Positions 9,887 to 19,918 of a stretch of DNA of 64,000 nt are shown here, piece after piece. The position numbers were made by a program, and so were the translations under genes. The stretch is from Cadophora sp. MPI-SDFR-AT-0126 (lineage: Eukaryota; Ascomycota; Leotiomycetes; Helotiales; Ploettnerulaceae). Each line of letters opens with the position of its first letter. The stretch's first letter is position 1. The stretch lies in the NCBI GenBank assembly GCA_020747065.1, contig JAGMVK010000003.1, forward strand, positions 186,001-250,000. The letters are read 5' to 3'. The notes under the pieces were generated by a model, which saw only the letters and a program-made list of their open reading frames with translations, had not been told where the DNA came from and did not search any database.

Positions 9887-11152
9887 ATGTCGCCAAACAG
9901 TACCCCCCCACGGAAGAATGCTCCAGCTGCTAAGCCAGTCGGATTTCCTTGGATGTCACCGATATCTTCAAGCACGTCGACCAAATGGCCCTCCTCTCCA
10001 CAGCCATCTTCGCCATCCAGACATAGCAGAACTGCTTTATACAATGCCTTCCCAGGTCTCAGCATCTCCGACAGCAAGTCCAGTAGCCAGAGTTCGAATT
10101 CCAAGAGTTTCAAATCTTCTATCAGATCAAGAAGGTTTCCAAACTGGACATCGATCTCAAGGGCCACAGGCCCTCGGCCTAGGGAAGTTCAGTTCACAAT
10201 CAAAATGAATAACGGGTATCGCGTGTACAGCAATTCCGACCCCTACAACTTAGCGACTGATCTTTTCAATGATCTATCAAACGACATTCTCGAGATCAGA
10301 AACAAGGCTGATGATCCGAAGATGTCAGATGTAATGAGTGAGGAAATTACTTCTGCAATGATGGAGCTGGTGTTCAGTAGCAATCTCATCGAACGAGCCG
10401 GGCTGGGTTATGGTATCACCATAAAGATTTGCCAGAAGATATTCGAAGGAGGGCATGTTGATGCAAGGGACTTTGACGAGAGATCTCCCGAGTACACCCG
10501 ATGGCTGCAAGACCTCGCAGCTAGAAACAACCCGACCAACAAGGCTCATATCATTCGATCTCGACAAGAAATCATTCAGCATGCCCTCGCCCTCCAGTAT
10601 ATCATGCAGAAAGTCGCCTTCGAAAGCTTGCCACTTTCCGAAGCAATCATCTGTGACACTCACAAGATTCTCACCAAAGGCATAGATGCCATGAATGGAC
10701 CTGATGTCATATCTTCAACTTCTTACGGAGGAGTTTACAGGACTGTGCCAGTCATGGCTGGAGCAACTTGCTTCGTTACACCAGCAAAGGTTCCTGGCTG
10801 TATGAGAGATTTCATCTCGGATTACAATGAGGATGTGAGAAGGTATGAGAATGAAGGCTTGATGGATCCGTTCTGGATAGCTGCGAAACTTTGTGACAAG
10901 TTTGTGAATATTCATCCATTCTTGGATGGAAATGGGAGGATGTGTCGTCTGGTGCTCAATGCAATTCTGTTGAAGTACACAGGTATGATAGTTAGCATTG
11001 GAGAGTATGATGGTGAGAGAAAGGAATACTGTGACATAGCTGTGCGAGCTTCAGCGATGATGGAGGGACCTGGTGAACTAGCAGTCTTGGTCTTGAAAAA
11101 GGCAACTCAGAGATTTAAATCTTTGAAGCAGAGGTACGTATCTAAGAAGTAG
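9887..11152 (+). CDS. Fic-domain protein (predicted AMP-transferase)
   Basis: This is a single-exon gene of 421 codons. The ATG at 9887 (context CATCATGTC) is preferred over an upstream in-frame non-ATG stretch. Residues 1-100 are Ser/Pro-rich and probably disordered. The Fic core follows, with the signature HPFLDGNGRMCR at residues 343-354 (catalytic His, phosphate-binding GNGR) and a flap-like hairpin GGVYRTVPVM at 281-290. SSNLIER at about 164-170 resembles the N-terminal inhibitory helix (S/T-x-x-x-E-G/N) of self-inhibited Fic enzymes: the Glu is kept but the following Gly/Asn is Arg. Fic proteins usually transfer AMP from ATP to a Ser/Thr/Tyr of a target; target and cell location cannot be told here. 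A 28-base T tract follows the stop. Confidence 0.88.
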   Translation: MSPNSTPPRKNAPAAKPVGFPWMSPISSSTSTKWPSSPQPSSPSRHSRTALYNAFPGLSISDSKSSSQSSNSKSFKSSIRSRRFPNWTSISRATGPRPREVQFTIKMNNGYRVYSNSDPYNLATDLFNDLSNDILEIRNKADDPKMSDVMSEEITSAMMELVFSSNLIERAGLGYGITIKICQKIFEGGHVDARDFDERSPEYTRWLQDLAARNNPTNKAHIIRSRQEIIQHALALQYIMQKVAFESLPLSEAIICDTHKILTKGIDAMNGPDVISSTSYGGVYRTVPVMAGATCFVTPAKVPGCMRDFISDYNEDVRRYENEGLMDPFWIAAKLCDKFVNIHPFLDGNGRMCRLVLNAILLKYTGMIVSIGEYDGERKEYCDIAVRASAMMEGPGELAVLVLKKATQRFKSLKQRYVSKK

Positions 11153-11156
11153 ATTG

Positions 11157-11184
11157 TTTTTTTTTTTTTTTTTTTTTTTTTTTT
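11157..11184 (+). repeat. poly(T) tract, 28 nt
   Basis: An uninterrupted run of 28 T begins five bases after the Fic stop codon. It is in the 3' untranslated region or is a simple-sequence expansion. Confidence 0.95.
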
Positions 11185-11201
11185 GAACAGATAGCGAGGC
11201 A

Positions 11202-11755
11202 TTATGCGATGTACGTAGCACGCAAGGAATTTGCCTGAAGCTCCAACTTTCGGTCCAAACGAAAACCGGTCGCGGGAATGTTCAGTATGCTGTGATGATA
11301 GATAGATCCCATAAGTGAGGACTCATGCGCCCAGTCCTTGGGTGAGTCTTGAACAATACCCGAGATATCAAGTCGGTGATCGTCGAGTCAATGTATGAGG
11401 ACTACTTACATAATGAATCAATCCAAATATATCCGATCCCTGACTGATTTGCGAAATGCACTGTAACTTGAAATACCTTGGTGATGCTGTGAGCTGGCAG
11501 GTTCTCCATGCACCCCTCCAGGTTTTCCAGAGAAAGTTTGAAGGGCATGCTATGTCCCCTGCAGTGACTCAGCGTAGCATAGCTGACTTGCGCCGGCAAG
11601 CTCGACTTATCACGAAGTCGAATGCTCAAGTCTCCTGCGTCAGATCCCTGAATCTCGATCAAACGAGAAGGCACGAATTTTGATTTGGGGAAAGCTTCAG
11701 AACACTGCTTGTGGTTCTCAGAGCAGTCTTTCAGCCAACTTGTTGCTTGGAGCAT
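11202..11755 (-). pseudogene. decayed heterokaryon-incompatibility (HET) domain gene
   Basis: Two exon-like pieces carry the HET motifs in order. 11410-11755 encodes SYATLSHCRG (family consensus YATLSHCWG, here W to R), then SITKVFQVTVHFAN and IGYIWIDSLC. 11202-11359 continues as IVQDSPKDWAHESSLMGS, then IYHHSILNIPATG, the usual next part of the domain. They join in frame across a 50-nt intron (11360-11409) with a perfect GTAAGT donor, but the acceptor reads GG instead of AG. The downstream piece hits TAA at 11202, so most of the usual C-terminal region is missing, and upstream the frame breaks at a stop near 11850. HET proteins trigger cell death when unlike strains fuse. This copy looks inactive. 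Confidence 0.8.
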
Positions 11756-11859
11756 ACTCTCCTTCGATGAAGTTAATGAAGAAAGTTTTGATATTAAATG
11801 AATTAAATAGGGGATATCGCGGTTATCATCTGATCCCCAAAGGATTTAGTAGGAATACC

Positions 11860-12940
11860 TTTTCAGGACGAACCAGTCGGATTCATTTTCTGTAGTCTAA
11901 GCCTCACAACATTGCTCACACGCGACGTCGATCCAAGAAGTCTGAATATGATGTCGTGAACTCGAATGAAATAGCCATAGCGGGAAGTGAGAGTGTATTC
12001 AATGTTCAAAGGAGTTACAGTGTGAGTTCGCTAAACCGTGTGATCCGTAAAGCACACAAGCGACAAGTGGCTTCAATGCCGGGATCAATATTCAGAATAT
12101 TGGGAACATATGAGGACCATATGAAGTCTCTCTTAAATATGGAAAGACATTGATCGCAGAGGGCATCCGGAACCTAGAAAGTATGAGTAAGGCTCTGACA
12201 TCTCCATGAAACTGGAACCAACTTACAAATGGAGTGGCTTTGTCTAGCCGTGGTCCGCCTCCCATACGGGTTCCAAACGCGATGTTTATCCAACTCATCG
12301 TGGAATTTCGGACTACGTTCGAGAACTCATCAAGCGGTTTGTTCTCACTTGGGGATTCTTGGGGGTTTTGTCACCCACCATGGGGCTGACGCGGGGCAGG
12401 TTTCAGCCACTGCTGGAAGTGCTCACCGAACTGTCCACCGAACAACTCACATAAGCGATGTCGAAGCGAATGTAAATATGGAATTATCAACCATGCCAGA
12501 CATGATCGGAACAGTTAAATTTCAATTACAACACAAGGGGAGAGGCTGGGAAAGAAGTGGGTGAGCTAACAGAATTTTGGGGTAGATCGAGACGGGTATT
12601 AACCTGCCATCTGCATTGTGTCCTTCATAAAGGCACTTAATGATATTTAGATATGCCACAGGGGTACCAGACAGTCAATAGGTGTGTCAAATGATGTAGA
12701 TCCGGGTTGTTATGTGCATTTCCTGTATGCAGAGCAAACTTGGACAATAGAAGCATTCTGAACGTAGTGTGAAATTGAGGCTGTCCAGTAAAGATCAAGG
12801 GGACGCGAAAGTTACAGGACAGACGAATAACCTGATGTATTATTGATCAAAGATCAGGCAGCATTCAACACTTCAGAGACAGGAAATTTGAATCTTTTAA
12901 AACTCGGATGTGAATCATTCAAGTCGCTCGGAATGGTAAG
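11860..12940. other. intergenic, possible HET-gene debris
   Basis: Only short frames without recognisable domains occur. Upstream parts of the decayed HET gene may lie at the left end of this stretch, but I cannot assign them. Confidence 0.35.
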
Positions 12941-13330
12941 TCATTCCAATCTGCCATGCTCTTCGCGCACACCAAGGCCAGCCCTGGCTGGCGATCCACT
13001 TCCATTTCCATGAATGATCTGAGGAAGTCTATCGAGGAGTCTGAAAACCGTTTTAGTCTGCACGTTGGAGTGTCGCATGGCCGCAAATTCGACGTCGCCT
13101 GTATACAATCCCGTCAGGACGGTGAAAATCAAATAGAGAAGCACGAATTCTAACCACGGACTCGAGCTCCTCGAGTCACAATTGTTGCAATGATAGCGAT
13201 CACACCCAGTACCGTGGTGGTGATTCCAAACACGACAGCTAGGGTGTCATTGACCGACAAATTCGGGGCTATCTCTCGGAGACCAATTAGTTAGATGTCC
13301 ACCTTGTACGAGCTGGTGATAGTAACGCAT
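12941..13330 (-). CDS. small single-pass membrane protein, copy 1 (93 aa, three exons)
   Basis: Model: exon 1 13327-13330 (ATG plus one base), exon 2 13155-13274, exon 3 12941-13098. Introns are 52 nt (GTTACT donor, CTAACTAAT branch region, CCGAG acceptor) and 56 nt (GTTAGA donor, TATACAG acceptor). The protein starts MQIAPNLSVNDT and has one membrane helix (LAVVFGITTTVLGVIAIIAT). A basic segment VTRGARVRG and a soluble tail containing FRLLDRLPQIIHGNGSGSP follow. The same architecture, both splice positions, the helix and the RL..LP.IIHG motif are shared with the gene at 14846-15246, which supports the model despite the 4-nt first exon. Function is unknown. The helix near the N-terminus followed by basic residues predicts a short lumenal or outside end and a cytosolic tail. 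Confidence 0.68.
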
Positions 13331-13558
13331 GGCGCAAGAAATGTTCGACGTAGCTTGGCGCGTTGAAATGGGCAATCAAGACACAAATTTTGTTTTGGCG
13401 CATTTGAGTGTTGAAATCGTATGGTCCGAGCTTGAAATGAGAACCAGAAGAATGCACAGCTCCAAAGACTGCCAGGTTGTCCTATATATGTCATCTTGAG
13501 AGCCTCAAAATGGTTGCCCGCTGATTCTCCAGTGCGGCTCGTCGAAGAACGGGGGATG

Positions 13559-13607
13559 TACTGCAGAGCACGCATATACTGCAGAGCCGCATATCTGCAA
13601 AGCCGCA
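13559..13607. repeat. three imperfect 16-17 bp tandem units
   Basis: Units read approximately TACTGCAGAGCACGCA, TATACTGCAGAGCCGCA and TATCTGCAAAGCCGCA. The last two share the ending with several isolated copies of a GCGGCTC/GAGCCGC word in the surrounding 300 bases. Confidence 0.75.
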
Positions 13608-14735
13608 ATTGGATGGACCAGTGCGGCTCAACCCCATATTTGGCCAAAAGCGATATTTTGAGTCGAAATGAAGTCTGAAAATCGGTGACAAGTTCAAGAA
13701 AAGGGAGCTGGAATGCCTCAACCGTTAAGAATCCAGGTCGACGGTCATTTTTGAATCGTCTGCAGGGAGACATGTTATGCTTGATTGATTTTCAGATGTG
13801 CGGCTCTAGGGTTTTATCACCCATTTGGTCTGTGAGGCTCAGTACAGATCTGGTACCATGCGGGATGTGGCAGGCTCGAGGGTGGATGGCGGGGCATATG
13901 CTAAGATTTGGTCCTGTCCCTCAGAGCATAGTAGAGCACGTGCGTCTTCTTCAATGGTGGCGACGATGAACTGCGTGGAAGTTGTTGGATTCAAGCCAAT
14001 GACAAGTGCGGAAGGTTCCTGTTGTGCAAGAAAGCGGCGCACGCTCGCCGGTTCTCTACGCCCGACTGCTATGAGGCATGTTCTTGGACGTTCAATTTGG
14101 GCTCCTTGTGCCCATTGTTCAGGGATGGCTAAACAATGAAAGACCTGAGTGGGATCAGCGGTCTTCGCTGTACGGAACCAGAAAGCCTCTGAGCTTGAAC
14201 TGGCCAAGCATCCATCCTCGGCAATTCTCGCTTAGTTGCCATACATGGTGTTGACATTCTTGCCCATCCTATTGAACCTGAGATTTCAAGGTTTGTGCGA
14301 ATGCTGGATCCCAAATAGCCATCTCGGCGAAAGGCCTGGATTCCAGCAGAGCGTGGATGTTGGTTGAATTGGTGCAGGTAGACGGATGGTATTTTGGGGT
14401 TTGAAATATGAAGGGCGATCCGATGAAGACACTTCGTCTGTTTCACTGGTTTGGAGAGCTCCCTTACGGAGTTGAGGTGAAACTGGAAGTCGACAGGTAG
14501 GGCATTGGGTGGTGCGAACGAGCTGAATTGAGCTGGATGTGTTAGCGATGTAGCGAGCTTCACCAGACCTTCCACCCTTTCGCATGATCACTTGACAAAG
14601 ACACAACACGAAACGGTTTAGCAGATCCATAAAAGCATGGAATTTGAATACGAAAAATTCATTTTCGCCTCACAAAAATGGTTACATAAAACGCGTCATG
14701 GAGTGTTCAACAAGTCGTCCACATAAACAGTCAAA

Positions 14736-14736
<1 letters not shown>

Positions 14737-14766
<30 letters not shown>
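14737..14766 (+). repeat. poly(A) tract, 30 nt
   Basis: An uninterrupted run of 30 A lies 80 bases beyond the stop codon of the second membrane-protein gene (T-rich on that gene's coding strand). Confidence 0.95.
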
Positions 14767-14768
<2 letters not shown>

Positions 14769-14845
14769 ATTCATCGCTCTATCTTAATCCACTCAGCCAA
14801 GTACCGCATCACTCCCCCGACATTCGAACGCAGCAGAGGGATTGA

Positions 14846-15246
14846 TCAATCCAACCGATCGTGGCTTGCATCGCTGATACGACTATTCCGGTATGGACTC
14901 GAAGAATGGTGGCCGTGTATTATTTCGGGAAGGAGTTCAATTAAGCGAGTCATGGGGTCGACTGGTTGAGTTGAATGTGGAGCGATCGAAGAACTTGGTC
15001 TTTCGGGATCACCTGAATACTAGAAATCAGTAATTGATCTCCGGGAAGGATGAATATGAAGAGAGAGAGATGCGTAGTAAATACCTAAGCGAAGTCGCTG
15101 ACCACGTGCGTGGAGGGTTGCCAAGATTGCACCGACTCCGACGATTGTTGCGAGGATGCCAAAGATTATGGCTAGAGTGTTGCTTAGGCCGGCTAGGAGT
15201 TAGTTAGTGATTGGAAAAATTAATGGTGATGGTGGTAGGTACTCAT
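14846..15246 (-). CDS. small single-pass membrane protein, copy 2 (92 aa, three exons)
   Basis: Model: exon 1 15243-15246 (ATG plus one base), exon 2 15085-15192, exon 3 14846-15012. The introns are 50 nt (GTACCT donor, CTAACTAAC branch, CCTAG acceptor) and 72 nt (GTATTT donor, TATTCAG acceptor). The protein begins MTGLSNT, then one membrane helix (LAIIFGILATIVGVGAILAT), a basic segment HARGQRLR and a Ser/Pro-rich tail with TRLIELLPEIIHG. Helix, basic segment, tail motif and intron positions match the paralog at 12941-13330 on the same strand, indicating tandem duplication. I recall similar LSNTLAIIFGILA-type helices from small uncharacterised proteins in related fungi, but no function is known to me. 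The 4-nt coding first exon is the least certain part. Confidence 0.7.
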
Positions 15247-16237
15247 CGTCGGAATATAATGTTTGTAGAATTACATTTATCACGTGTGTGCTTGGTAGGG
15301 TCAAGTTGGGAAGCGAACGGATGATGGCTCTCGGTGAGCGAGCAGGCTTGAAGATCGTCGTAATGCACGTTCCACGTACGCAAGGATGGCGGGTTGGACG
15401 TTCTGAATTCTTCTTGCTACTGGCCCGACAAGCGACTCAACTCACGATCCTTATCTCCAAAACGGCTGTGCTGATGCCTGATGGCCTGATGGAGCTTTGC
15501 CATGGCAAATCATTTCTTGACTGCCCTTGTCCGTGTAGGAAATCGTCGAAACTTGGTTCAGGTCCATCCCTGCCTCGTCGGATAGAATGGGTCATGGGGA
15601 TTGAGGGTGTAGAAGTGAGAAGTACTTAGGCACGTACAAACGGCCATAGAATATCATCACGGAAAGCAGAATCAAGCATGAAAAATCCGGGAAGGATCGG
15701 GGACGACGCTTTCAAATTTGAGCAGGCCAGTTCCAGAGGAAAGAATCTTCAAGCGAAATGTCACTTTGTCATTCCTCATCACAAATGACCTTAAAATGAG
15801 GATCTTGCATTGGTTCTGCAGCTGTTGCAAGCTGGCCCAAGCCTGGAATGACGCGAGGAAGCTGTCTGAAGACAGTTCTTTTTGTGTTTCCGATGTACTG
15901 GCATATTCTTGGGACTTCTGACAAGATTCATAATGACCACTGCTAGGCAGGGGAAAAAAAATATAAACTTTTAGATCCAGAGGTGGTATAACGTAAATTG
16001 TGAGTATAGTGAGTCTGTGGTCGAGCTACGCTCTCTACGGAGGTAGTCCCGATGAAGCAAAAGCTGGTGGGGAAGAGGGAGGGTGCGGAGTGGGGTAGAG
16101 ATGAGGGGTGCAAAAATCGGAAAATTTCAAGCTTCAACAACAACAGTGATGCCAATGGAGTAATAAACGAACTTGGATCAATATACCTCCGTTCTGTAAA
16201 CAAGTTGAAGTAGCAGACAAAAAAAAGGCAAAAGAAT
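15247..16237. other. intergenic, no gene supported
   Basis: This should hold the promoter of the second membrane-protein gene. The plus-strand frame at 15207-15629 overlaps that gene's first exon in antisense and shows no domain. Confidence 0.4.
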
Positions 16238-16325
16238 AGTCGCACTGAGGATCGAACTCAGAACCATCTCGGAACATGTTCATTTGATTGTGAACGAGAT
16301 ATCATAACCATTAGACCATGCGACT
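16238..16325 (-). tRNA. tRNA-Val (anticodon CAC) with a 16-nt intron
   Basis: Read on the minus strand, the 88-nt segment folds as a tRNA. The 7-bp acceptor pairs perfectly (AGTCGCA with TGCGACT). The D arm has A14, G18G19 and A21. The anticodon stem is TCTCG/CGAGA, and the T arm CTGAG-TTCGATC-CTCAG pairs perfectly. The loop gives T33, anticodon CAC and A37, followed by a 16-nt insertion at the canonical 37/38 intron position. Removing it leaves 72 nt. TGAAC inside the intron can pair with GTTCA of the anticodon region, the usual anticodon-intron helix. A run of T for RNA polymerase III termination follows directly downstream. Confidence 0.9.
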
Positions 16326-17008
16326 TGTTTGGTTTGAAGCATGTGCTATGCTCGAAAATTCTTATGTGACTACATACGAGCAAGAGTGGGGAGTCGAGCA
16401 CAGAATGTGGTAAAGTCCGGCTTCTCCGAAGCGAGAATCTCCCGATCGACCAGGAAGAGCTATCCAAGGCAAGAATCAACAGTGGAAGACGAGCTATGCA
16501 ACTATCAACACAAGGGGGAGTAGCCGATGGAATATGGTTTGCACGAGTGAAGAGCAACTGTTGATCTCGCTAAAGATGTTCTCCTTGTATGAATGATTCA
16601 CTACAGCGATAGCAGTCAGAAATTGGCTACATGGTTTGAACTTGCTAAAAATAGCACTTGTACTGAAGATGACGAAAAGGGGCAACTGAAACGTGGAACT
16701 CAAGTTAAAGACAAACGAGGTCATGCAATAAAGTAAATAGAGGAGGGAATAGGGGTAAACACAGCTTCCCCTGAGTCGACAACCGAGTATCGCATAAGGA
16801 AGGTGTTGCGCATGTCGATTCACTTTGATTCGCACCCGCCGCCTATCATTCCAGGATATCGTGGATCGTCAACTCCACCACCACCACCACCAAACTTGAA
16901 AGCGAACCCAAGCTCACCACTAAACAATAAACAATCACAACAACAGCACCACCGCTCGCTGATACCCGAAATATTGATACTCTTCCGCCCACAAATACAT
17001 TGATCTGA
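16326..17008. other. upstream region of coronin
   Basis: No gene is recognised. A CCA-rich run (about 16872-16890) and CAACAGCACCACC-type pyrimidine-poor sequence near 16930-16960 probably belong to the coronin leader. Confidence 0.4.
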
Positions 17009-19226
17009 ATGGCAGGCAGATTCGTGCGCGCGTCGAAATATCGTAGGTTTCATGCGCAGACCGAGCTGGTGCACGAGGGCAAGCTGACAACAGCGCAGGA
17101 CATGTCTTTGGGAAGTCCACACGCAAGGAATCCTGCTACGACAACCTCCATATCAGTCGCAATGCATGGGATACGAATTTGGTGAAGGTGGGATCCCGCA
17201 TTGGAAGCGTTTGAAGAGGGCCAGACAGGGCAGAGCTGACAACACGATTTGCAGGCAAACCCCGAATATCTTGCTGTCAATTGGGAGGCCAGTGGAGGCG
17301 GCGCGTTTGCTGTGATACCCGTCAATGAGAAGGGCAGACTGCCTGAGCAGATCCCTTTGTTCCGTGGACATACTGGGCCGGTGTTGGATACGGATTGGTG
17401 CGTGGAGTTGAGGATCTCTTAGAGGGGCATGCGCTAACGGCTGCGGCTACAGGAATCCCTTCAATGATCGGCTCATTGCTTCTGCATCTGATGATGGAAA
17501 GGTCTTCATATGGCAGGTCCCGCAAGGCTTCACTCTCTACTCTGATGCGGAGGAGCCAACAGATGTTGCCCCGATCAGCAAACTCACTGGACATTCGAGG
17601 TAGGTCGCAGATCTGGGGAAAAGCAATACAATGAGAAGCAGCTTGTCTAATATCTTGCAGAAAAGTTGGACAGGTTCTCTTCAACCCCGCGGCAGAAAAT
17701 ATACTTGCATCGGCCTCGGGCGACTACACAATCAAGCTATGGGACGTTGAGAGTGGAAAAGCACCCCTCACATTAAAGCATGGCGATATCGTACAGAGCT
17801 TATCATGGAGCGCGAACGGAGCTATGCTTGCTACGACGTCTCGAGACAAGAAGCTACGGGTGTGGGATGTGCGACAAGAGAGACCGGCACACGAGGTTGC
17901 AGGACACAGCGGTGCAAAGAACAGCAGAGTGGTCTGGATGGGTGAACACAATCGTTTGGCAACTACTGGTTTCTCCAAGATGAGTGATCGGCAGATGGCT
18001 TTATGGGATGTTGGAGCTCCTGCAGAACCTCTTGGAGGCTTTACTGTATTAGACTCTATCTCTGGTGTCTGCATGCCATTCTGGGGTAAGGTCTTTGGAA
18101 TCGTGTCGGAATCATGGCTGACAATTCTTAGATGATGGAACACAATGTTTGTACCTGGCTGGCAAAGGGTGAGTATTCCATTCATTGTAGGAGACTTTGC
18201 TGACAATGTAGTGATGGTAATATCCGATATTTCGAGTACGAAAACGACAAGTTCGAATTTCTTTCCGAATACAAGTCTGGAGATCCACAGAGAGGTCTGG
18301 CATTCGTCCCAAGACGCGGCATAAATGTGAGTGGAATGACAGAGTTGTGAAACATGTCTAATGGTGGATAGGTCCACGAGAACGAAGTTATGCGAGCATA
18401 CAAGACGGTCAACGATAGCTACATTGAACCTATCTCCTTCACGGTCCCCAGACGAGCAGAGGTTTTCCAGTCGGATATCTTCCCACCAGCAACTGGTCTC
18501 AAACCAGCTGTTTCAGCCGCAGAGTGGTTATCAGGAAAAGATGGAATACCAGCCAAAATCGATCTGGAGAGCGTGTATGAGGGTAAAGCACCTGTTGAGG
18601 TTGCATCAGATTACAAGCCACCGGCTCAAGCTTCAGCTCCATCGCCAGCCAAAGCTGCGCCGAAGAAGGAGGAGCCAGCTCCAACCCCAGTCCAGAGAGC
18701 TCCTCCGCCTACCATGTCCGAACAAAAAGGTTCAATCTCTGCTATGGCATCCAAATTCCAGGACGACGGAGCAGATGACGATGATGATGATGCTTCTAGC
18801 TTTGAGGAGATTGCTAAGCCTATTCAGAAGCATATTCCAGCAGCAGCTCGTGTAGAATCGAAGCCCGTGTCACCCATCAAGACCTCCCCAACAAAGACCG
18901 AACCTCCGAAGCCATCTCCAGTATCCCAAGCGCCTCCACGATCCTACCAAGCACCTGCTGCCGCCAAATCCCCAACAACCGTCCCGACTTCAGCTGCACC
19001 ACCGTCTTCTGTCGGATCTTCTTCAAACGGATCTGTCGAGTCGTCTTTGGCGCAGATTAAAGCTCTCCTTGAGGCTCAGACACGGACACTGAATGCCCAG
19101 AGCGAGAAGATCGTTGGTTTGACACAGGAGGTTGACACGCTCAAGATGAGGGTTGGTAGTGGAACTCAGGACCAGAGTGAGAGAATCAGACAATTGGAGT
19201 TGGAGCTTGAGGCTTTGAGGTCGTAA
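17009..19226 (+). CDS. CRN1: coronin, actin-binding WD40 protein (614 aa, eight exons)
   Basis: Exons: 17009-17042, 17099-17187, 17255-17397, 17453-17599, 17661-18085, 18132-18168, 18212-18326, 18372-19226; all phases close and the length is 1845 nt. The N-terminal coronin signature MAGRFVRASKYRHVFGK is split by the first intron. The seven-bladed beta-propeller follows (for example LFNPAAENILASASGDYTIK, then LWDVE; and RDKKLRVWDVRQ), then the coronin extension (AEVFQSDIFPP). A Pro/Ala-rich linker with an Asp run (DDGADDDDDDAS) leads to a C-terminal coiled coil (EKIVGLTQEVDTLKMRV, then IRQLELELEALRS). Coronins bundle actin and regulate Arp2/3 at cortical patches; the coiled coil mediates oligomerisation. 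Length and order fit fungal Crn1. Confidence 0.95.
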
Positions 19227-19918
19227 GGCTGGCGCTGCGGTCGTTAAGGATAAGAATGGGGGTTTGAGTAAGAGGGAGTGTGAATGTAGGAAAGTGAGGA
19301 AGTAGGCGAAACGATTTGATGATGGTGGTGTGGTGGTTTGATTATATTGACCTTCGTTGAGTAGCAAGCGAATTCAGGAAGCCCTTTTTTGGTGGCAACA
19401 TACTTTCCCACGGCTTGATTGTTTGTGCAACTTTGATGATTCTAATGTCGTCCAGAGGAAATGGAGAGAAAAGAAAGAGTATGGCATGCTAAGCGGCATG
19501 AAACCAGGACAAGTTCTTTTTCCTACCTAAACTGGAAATATCCTCACTCATTAATCTGTGCCAGACTGCTAGGACAGAAGAGATGATTGAAGCTTGTAAC
19601 TTGTTCGAATATCATCCCTGATGTGCCAAGTCGCAGACGTTCCTGACGTGCCAGACTGACTAAAATGTCTTATTCTACTTTAATCTTTCGGAGGACGACC
19701 GCTAGGGGTATGTACTGTATATAATCTGCTTTCGATCGAAATGTTCTATCGGTATTTAAATGGTTGGTATCTCTCATCTTTTATTTACCAAGAAAGAAGC
19801 AAGAATAATGGCATTATCGTACACGCTCGATCACAAGAACGGACATCGTTTAGGGAGGAGCAAGCAACATTGTCTGTAGTCTATACGGCAAAAGAAATGT
19901 GATTTGGAGTATGAATGC
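19227..19918. other. convergent 3' intergenic region
   Basis: It lies between the coronin stop and the stop of the minus-strand UPF0045 gene. No gene is seen. Confidence 0.5.

Larger units (their letters stand above)
13331..14845. other. spacer between the two paralogous membrane-protein genes
   Basis: No gene is recognised. It contains the short tandem repeat at 13559-13607, additional scattered TGCGGCTC words (for example near 13532, 13620 and 13798) and a 30-nt A tract. Minus-strand frames at 13839-14207 and 14129-14575 have no recognisable domain. Confidence 0.4.
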
